Origin: Actinoplanes sp. N902-109
Lineage (GTDB): Bacteria; Actinomycetota; Actinomycetes; Mycobacteriales; Micromonosporaceae
Reading direction: 5' to 3'
Assembly: GCF_000389965.1 (NCBI RefSeq)
Contig: NC_021191.1
Span: 2,481,501-2,545,500, forward strand
DNA: 64,000 nt
Each line of letters begins with the position of its first letter. The first letter of the stretch is position 1. Below the pieces are notes generated by a model that had not been told where the DNA came from, made no database searches, and saw only the letters and a program-made list of their open reading frames with translations. The translations under genes and the position numbers were made by a program. Positions 60,587-64,000 of this stretch are shown in pieces.

Positions 60587-61900
60587 CTATGACCGGGCAG
60601 GGCCGCCGGTTGTGACACGGTAGATGGCACCGGCCAGATCGTCGCTCACGTACAGGGCGCCGTCCGGGCCCGGCACCGCCATCACCGGGCGGCCCCAGCG
60701 GTCGCCGTCGGCGTCCTGGAAGCCGGTGAGCAGCGTCTGCTGGGGGCCGAGGGTGCCGTTGCGCCACGCGAAGAAGGACACCTCCGGTGCCCGGGGTGGG
60801 TTGCGGTTCCACGAGCCGTGGACCCCGGCCAGCGCACCCGGCCCGAACTCGCCCGGCAGCCCCGGTGCGGTGACGAAGCTCAGCCCCAGCGGCGCCGAGT
60901 GGGCGCCCATGCCCTGCTCGACCGGGGGCAGGGCGGCGCAGTCGAGTTTCGTACCGTCGGCGTTGGTCTGCACATCGCGCACGAACGGCTTGCCCGGGGC
61001 GTCCGGGTTGCAGTACGGCCAGCCCAGGTCGCGGCCCTCGGTCAGCCGGGCGAGCGGCTCGATCGGGTGGTCGTTGACGTACGACTCGATGACCTTGCCC
61101 TGATCGTCACCCTCGTACGGGTACGCGACGTTGTCCCGGTTGTTGACGGCGGTCCACACCGCACCGGTCGGATCGATGGCGAGCCCGGTGCCGTTGCGCA
61201 CGCCGCGGGCGTACACCTGGGCCTTGCCCCCACCCGGCGGCACCCGCAGGATCGCCGCGCGTTGCGGATCGGCCTCGCGGTCCTCGGGCGACACGTTGCC
61301 GGTCGAGCCGATCGAGAAGTACAGCGCATGATCCTTGCCCACCGCGACGCTCTTGAGGGCGTGCGCGTAGGCCCCGTGCAGCTCCGGGCTCTTCGCGTCG
61401 GGCAGCCCGTCCACCACGACCTTGCGGCCCGACACCGCTCCGGCGTGGTACGAGTAGCTGTCGATCTGGTCGCTCTCGGCCACGTACAGCGTCGACCCGT
61501 CGAACGCCAGCCCGTGCGGCTGGGTCAGCCCGGCGGCCAGTGTGCGCTGCTGCGGCACGGCATCGGTGCCGCCGGGCGTCAACGCGAGCACATCACCCGA
61601 CTTCGGCCGCGACACCAGCAGCTGCTTGTCCGGCGTCCAGGCCAGCAGCCGCGCGCCGGGCACCCGGGCCCAGACCGTCACCTGCCACCCGGCCGGTGCC
61701 CGCAGCGTGCGCTCCTGATCAAAAGGCGCCGCGTCGGTGCCGGGCAGCGTGCGTACGGCGGTGGTCGCGGCGGGTGCCGGACTCCCGGCCGGTGCCGGCT
61801 TGCTGTCGACGGGTGCCGTGGTGGCGGGCTCCTCGGCCGAGCAGGAGGCCAGCCCGAGAACCAGGCCGGCGGCTGTCACCGTACGCAAAACCGTTTTCAT
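60587..61900 (-). CDS. secreted lipoprotein, PQQ-type sugar (sorbosone/glucose) dehydrogenase family
   Basis: A 437-residue exported protein. The signal peptide MKTVLRTVTAAGLVLGLASC ends in the lipobox LASC, so Cys20 should be lipidated. A Pro/Ala linker precedes a beta-propeller (about 75-437) with ARGVRNGTGLAIDPTGAVWTAVNNRDN, GWPYCNPDAPGKP and GSWNRNPPRAPEV, typical of soluble glucose/sorbosone dehydrogenase-like proteins. The ATG overlaps the MarR stop as ATGA. The organism's ability to make PQQ is unknown, so activity is uncertain. Confidence 0.88.
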   Translation of the reverse strand: MKTVLRTVTAAGLVLGLASCSAEEPATTAPVDSKPAPAGSPAPAATTAVRTLPGTDAAPFDQERTLRAPAGWQVTVWARVPGARLLAWTPDKQLLVSRPKSGDVLALTPGGTDAVPQQRTLAAGLTQPHGLAFDGSTLYVAESDQIDSYSYHAGAVSGRKVVVDGLPDAKSPELHGAYAHALKSVAVGKDHALYFSIGSTGNVSPEDREADPQRAAILRVPPGGGKAQVYARGVRNGTGLAIDPTGAVWTAVNNRDNVAYPYEGDDQGKVIESYVNDHPIEPLARLTEGRDLGWPYCNPDAPGKPFVRDVQTNADGTKLDCAALPPVEQGMGAHSAPLGLSFVTAPGLPGEFGPGALAGVHGSWNRNPPRAPEVSFFAWRNGTLGPQQTLLTGFQDADGDRWGRPVMAVPGPDGALYVSDDLAGAIYRVTTGGPARS

Positions 61901-62349
61901 GTCTCGTTCGTACCCCCGGTGTCCGTGATGATGTGCAACAGCGTGTTGAGCTGACCGGCCTGACGCCGGGTCAGGCCGAGCGAATTCTCCACCTCGACGA
62001 GGGCGGTTGCGCATCGGCGCAGGACCGCCTGGCCGCCCGCGGTGAGCCGGGCGGGCACCCGGTGTCCCTGCCCGGCGGAGTCGTCCCGCTCCACATAGCC
62101 GAGGTGCTGAAGGCTGCTGAGCAGGTCACTCATCGACTGGGGAGTCACCAGCACGGCGCGGGCGAGCTCACCGTTGGACGAGCCCGGATGCAGGTCGAGC
62201 TCGAGCAGGACACCGAACTGGGTGGGGGAGAGCCCCAGCTGCCCGAACGCTGTCCGGAACCGGCGGGCGACGACGTGACCCGCCTGGACGAGGGTCCACG
62301 CCACGACGCTCTCGGGGGCCGGTCCCGGCCAGGTCTGCTCGACGCTCAC
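61897..62349 (-). CDS. MarR-family regulator
   Basis: A 150-residue MarR protein: FGQLGLSPTQFGVLLELDLHPGSSNGELARAVLVTPQSMSDLLSSLQHLGYVERDD is the winged helix. The GTG at 62349 is preferred since TACGCT lies six bases before it, a leaderless arrangement; a TTG eight codons upstream extends the frame. It is coupled to the dehydrogenase gene and divergent from the MMPL gene, with a palindrome between. Confidence 0.87.
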   Translation of the reverse strand: MSVEQTWPGPAPESVVAWTLVQAGHVVARRFRTAFGQLGLSPTQFGVLLELDLHPGSSNGELARAVLVTPQSMSDLLSSLQHLGYVERDDSAGQGHRVPARLTAGGQAVLRRCATALVEVENSLGLTRRQAGQLNTLLHIITDTGGTNET

Positions 62350-62355
62350 CGGTAG

Positions 62356-62361
62356 AGCGTA
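62356..62361 (-). promoter_or_regulatory. -10 box of the MarR operon
   Basis: TACGCT on the minus strand lies six bases before the GTG at 62349. The palindrome at 62376-62391 falls where its -35 region would be. Confidence 0.5.
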
Positions 62362-62375
62362 GAAGCCGGGCAAAC

Positions 62376-62391
62376 TATCAGGAGCCTGATA
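62376..62391. promoter_or_regulatory. MarR operator palindrome
   Basis: TATCAGG and CCTGATA are perfect 7-base inverted arms with two bases between them. The site sits in the short divergent region and overlaps both promoters: the MMPL ATG is 11 bases to its right. Control of both genes by the MarR protein is likely. Confidence 0.75.
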
Positions 62392-62401
62392 CCTTCACCG
62401 G

Positions 62402-64000
62402 ATGGACCTTCTCTCGCGGTTCGTCATCCGGCGTCGCTGGTGGGTCCTGCTCACCTGGCTGGCCCTCGCCATGGCGGGCGGGTTCGCCGCGCCGAAGGCG
62501 GTGGCGGCGCTGACGTACGACTTCTCCCTCCCGGGCCGGCCGGGCTACGAGACCAACCGGGTCATCACCGAGCGGTTCGGCTCGGGCGGGGACGCGCTGC
62601 CGGTCCTGCTGGTCGATGCGCAGCCCGCCCCGGAACGCGCCGACCGGATCGCCGCGTCGGTCGAGCGGGTGCTGCCCGGGGCGAGCGTCCTGTCGTACGC
62701 CGACGAGCCCGCGCTGCGGTCGGCCGACGGCCGCACCGGGGTGGTGATGGTCTACCCGCGTATCGAGCCGGGCCCCGAGCCGTACGCCGCCGCCCTGCCC
62801 GCGCTCGACCAGGTGGCCGCGACCGAGCACGTCACGGTCACCGGCAAGGACGCCCTGGCCCTCGAGGGCGGCGGCGACCAGGGTGCCGACGTACTGGTCG
62901 AGACGATCGTCGGCGGCGCCGGGGCGTTGATCGTGCTGCTGGTCGTGTTCGGCTCGGCGCTGGCGCTCACCCCCGTGCTGATCGCGGCAGCGTCGATCCT
63001 CACCACCTTCCTGATCGTCTGGGGGCTGACCGGGCTCACCGACATCTCGTTCATCGTGCAGTTCCTGCTGGCGTTGATCGGGCTCGGCGTGGCGATCGAC
63101 TACGCCCTGCTGATCGTCACCCGCTGGCGGGAGCAACTCGGTCGCGGCGCCGACCCGGAGCAGGCCGTACGGCAGGCGATGGAGACCGCGGGCCGCTCGG
63201 TGTTCTTCTCCGGCGTCACCGTCGCGGTCAGCCTGGCCGCGCTGGTCGTCCTGCCGGTGCCGTTCCTGCGCAGCGTCGGCTTCACCGGACTGCTCATCCC
63301 GGTGGTCAGCGTGCTGGCCGCGCTGACCTTGCTGCCCGCGCTGCTGCTCACCGTGGGCCGCCGGCTCGACTGGCCGCATCGGCGCAGCACCGACCCGGAC
63401 AGCCGGCTGTGGCGGCGCCTCGGCACCGCGGTCGTGCGGCACCGCTGGTGGTCGGCGGTCGCGGCCACCGCGGTGCTGCTGGCCTTGGCCGCCCCGGTGC
63501 TGACGATCCGGCTCGGCCAGCCTACGAACGCCTCGCTGGCCTCGACCGGCGGCGCCGCCGGCGCGGCGATCACCCGGCTCGACGGCTCCGGCATCGGCGC
63601 CGGACTGACCACGCCGGTGGACATCCTGACCGCCGATCCCGCCACGGCTCGCGCGGCGGTCGCCGGCCTGCCCGGGGTGGCCGCTGCTGTCACGTGGCCC
63701 ACCGCCGGCGGCGAGTCGCTGGTGCGCGTGTGGACGACCGCGGACACCTCCACCGGCGCGGGGGCGGACACGGCCGCCGCCGTCCGTGCCGCGGCCGAGG
63801 CCACCGGCGCCCGGGTCGGCGGCGGGCCGGCCGGCGACGCTGATTTCATCGCCGCCGTCTACGGGAACGCCTGGTGGGTGATCGGCCTCATCGTCGTGGT
63901 GACCATGCTGCTGCTCGTGCGGGCCCTGCGCTCGATCGTGCTGCCGGTCAAGGCGCTGATCCTCAACGTGCTGTCGCTCGGAGCTGCCTACGGCATCACG
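62402..64000 (+). CDS. MMPL-family RND transporter, N-terminal part (cut by window edge)
   Basis: 533 residues are visible and the frame is open at the right edge. It begins MDLLSRFVIRRRWWVLLTWL with the first transmembrane helix, then a periplasmic domain (about 35-165), a helix cluster with LLALIGLGVAIDYALLIVTRWREQL, which holds the Asp-Tyr pair of MmpL proton relays, and a second repeat starting near 400. MMPL proteins export lipids, peptides or drugs. It is divergent from and probably repressed by the MarR regulator. GATACC eight bases before the ATG may be the -10. Confidence 0.9.
   Translation, partial: MDLLSRFVIRRRWWVLLTWLALAMAGGFAAPKAVAALTYDFSLPGRPGYETNRVITERFGSGGDALPVLLVDAQPAPERADRIAASVERVLPGASVLSYADEPALRSADGRTGVVMVYPRIEPGPEPYAAALPALDQVAATEHVTVTGKDALALEGGGDQGADVLVETIVGGAGALIVLLVVFGSALALTPVLIAAASILTTFLIVWGLTGLTDISFIVQFLLALIGLGVAIDYALLIVTRWREQLGRGADPEQAVRQAMETAGRSVFFSGVTVAVSLAALVVLPVPFLRSVGFTGLLIPVVSVLAALTLLPALLLTVGRRLDWPHRRSTDPDSRLWRRLGTAVVRHRWWSAVAATAVLLALAAPVLTIRLGQPTNASLASTGGAAGAAITRLDGSGIGAGLTTPVDILTADPATARAAVAGLPGVAAAVTWPTAGGESLVRVWTTADTSTGAGADTAAAVRAAAEATGARVGGGPAGDADFIAAVYGNAWWVIGLIVVVTMLLLVRALRSIVLPVKALILNVLSLGAAYGIT

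Overview
The window is very GC-rich actinobacterial DNA. Gene style (short operons joined by ATGA/GTGA overlaps, many leaderless starts 6-7 bases after a TAnnnT box, SigE-family and SigJ-type sigma factors, SARP regulator, F420-dependent enzyme) suggests a filamentous actinomycete, probably Micromonosporaceae such as Actinoplanes; the genus is an inference.

Left flank (1-18.8 kb) is ordinary chromosome: a sigma factor with an FtsX-ectodomain membrane protein, a stand-alone PolA-type polymerase, a MarR/FAD-monooxygenase divergent pair, a glycogen-debranching-type enzyme, a phosphoesterase, a frameshifted HEAT-repeat gene, an OhrR-like regulator, a NUDIX hydrolase, a NarL-type two-component system, membrane proteins, a TetR/SDR operon and a large MGH1-type glycoside hydrolase.

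Centre (about 18.8-54.7 kb) is a biosynthetic gene cluster. It has counterparts of the valanimycin azoxy machinery: a second seryl-tRNA synthetase (VlmL-like), an MprF/DUF2156-type aminoacyl-tRNA transferase (VlmA-like), an acyl-CoA-dehydrogenase-fold N-hydroxylase (VlmH-like) with flavin reductase (VlmR-like), a small membrane protein (VlmO-like), a ferritin-like diiron protein (VlmB-like), a diacylglycerol-kinase-like protein (VlmJ-like) and an MmgE/PrpD protein (VlmK-like). No valine decarboxylase is present. Instead there are lipid and polyketide genes (KASIII, ACPs, KASII, MaoC dehydratase, InhA-like enoyl reductase, desaturase, a KS-AT-DH-KR-ACP polyketide synthase with a degenerate DH, an acyl ligase and a thioesterase) plus an aldehyde dehydrogenase and a class III aminotransferase. 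The likely product is a long-chain alkyl azoxy compound, possibly with a vinyl-azoxy end.

Two features stand out. A tRNA-Ser-like gene with a long variable arm and G73 but a non-standard 8-base anticodon loop lies between the SerRS/transferase operon and the main operon, with its own promoter and terminator. A repeated 11-bp-spaced TGTCAGCG element lies before the tRNA and before five protein operons; it is the expected binding pattern of the SARP encoded in the cluster. Together these suggest a co-regulated, non-decoding seryl donor tRNA serving biosynthesis.

Right flank (54.7-64 kb) returns to general genes: an F420-dependent oxidoreductase, a giant multi-spanning membrane protein, a DUF4383 protein, a SigJ-type sigma factor, an NAD(P)-binding protein, a secreted PQQ-type sugar dehydrogenase lipoprotein with a MarR regulator, and an MMPL transporter cut by the window edge.
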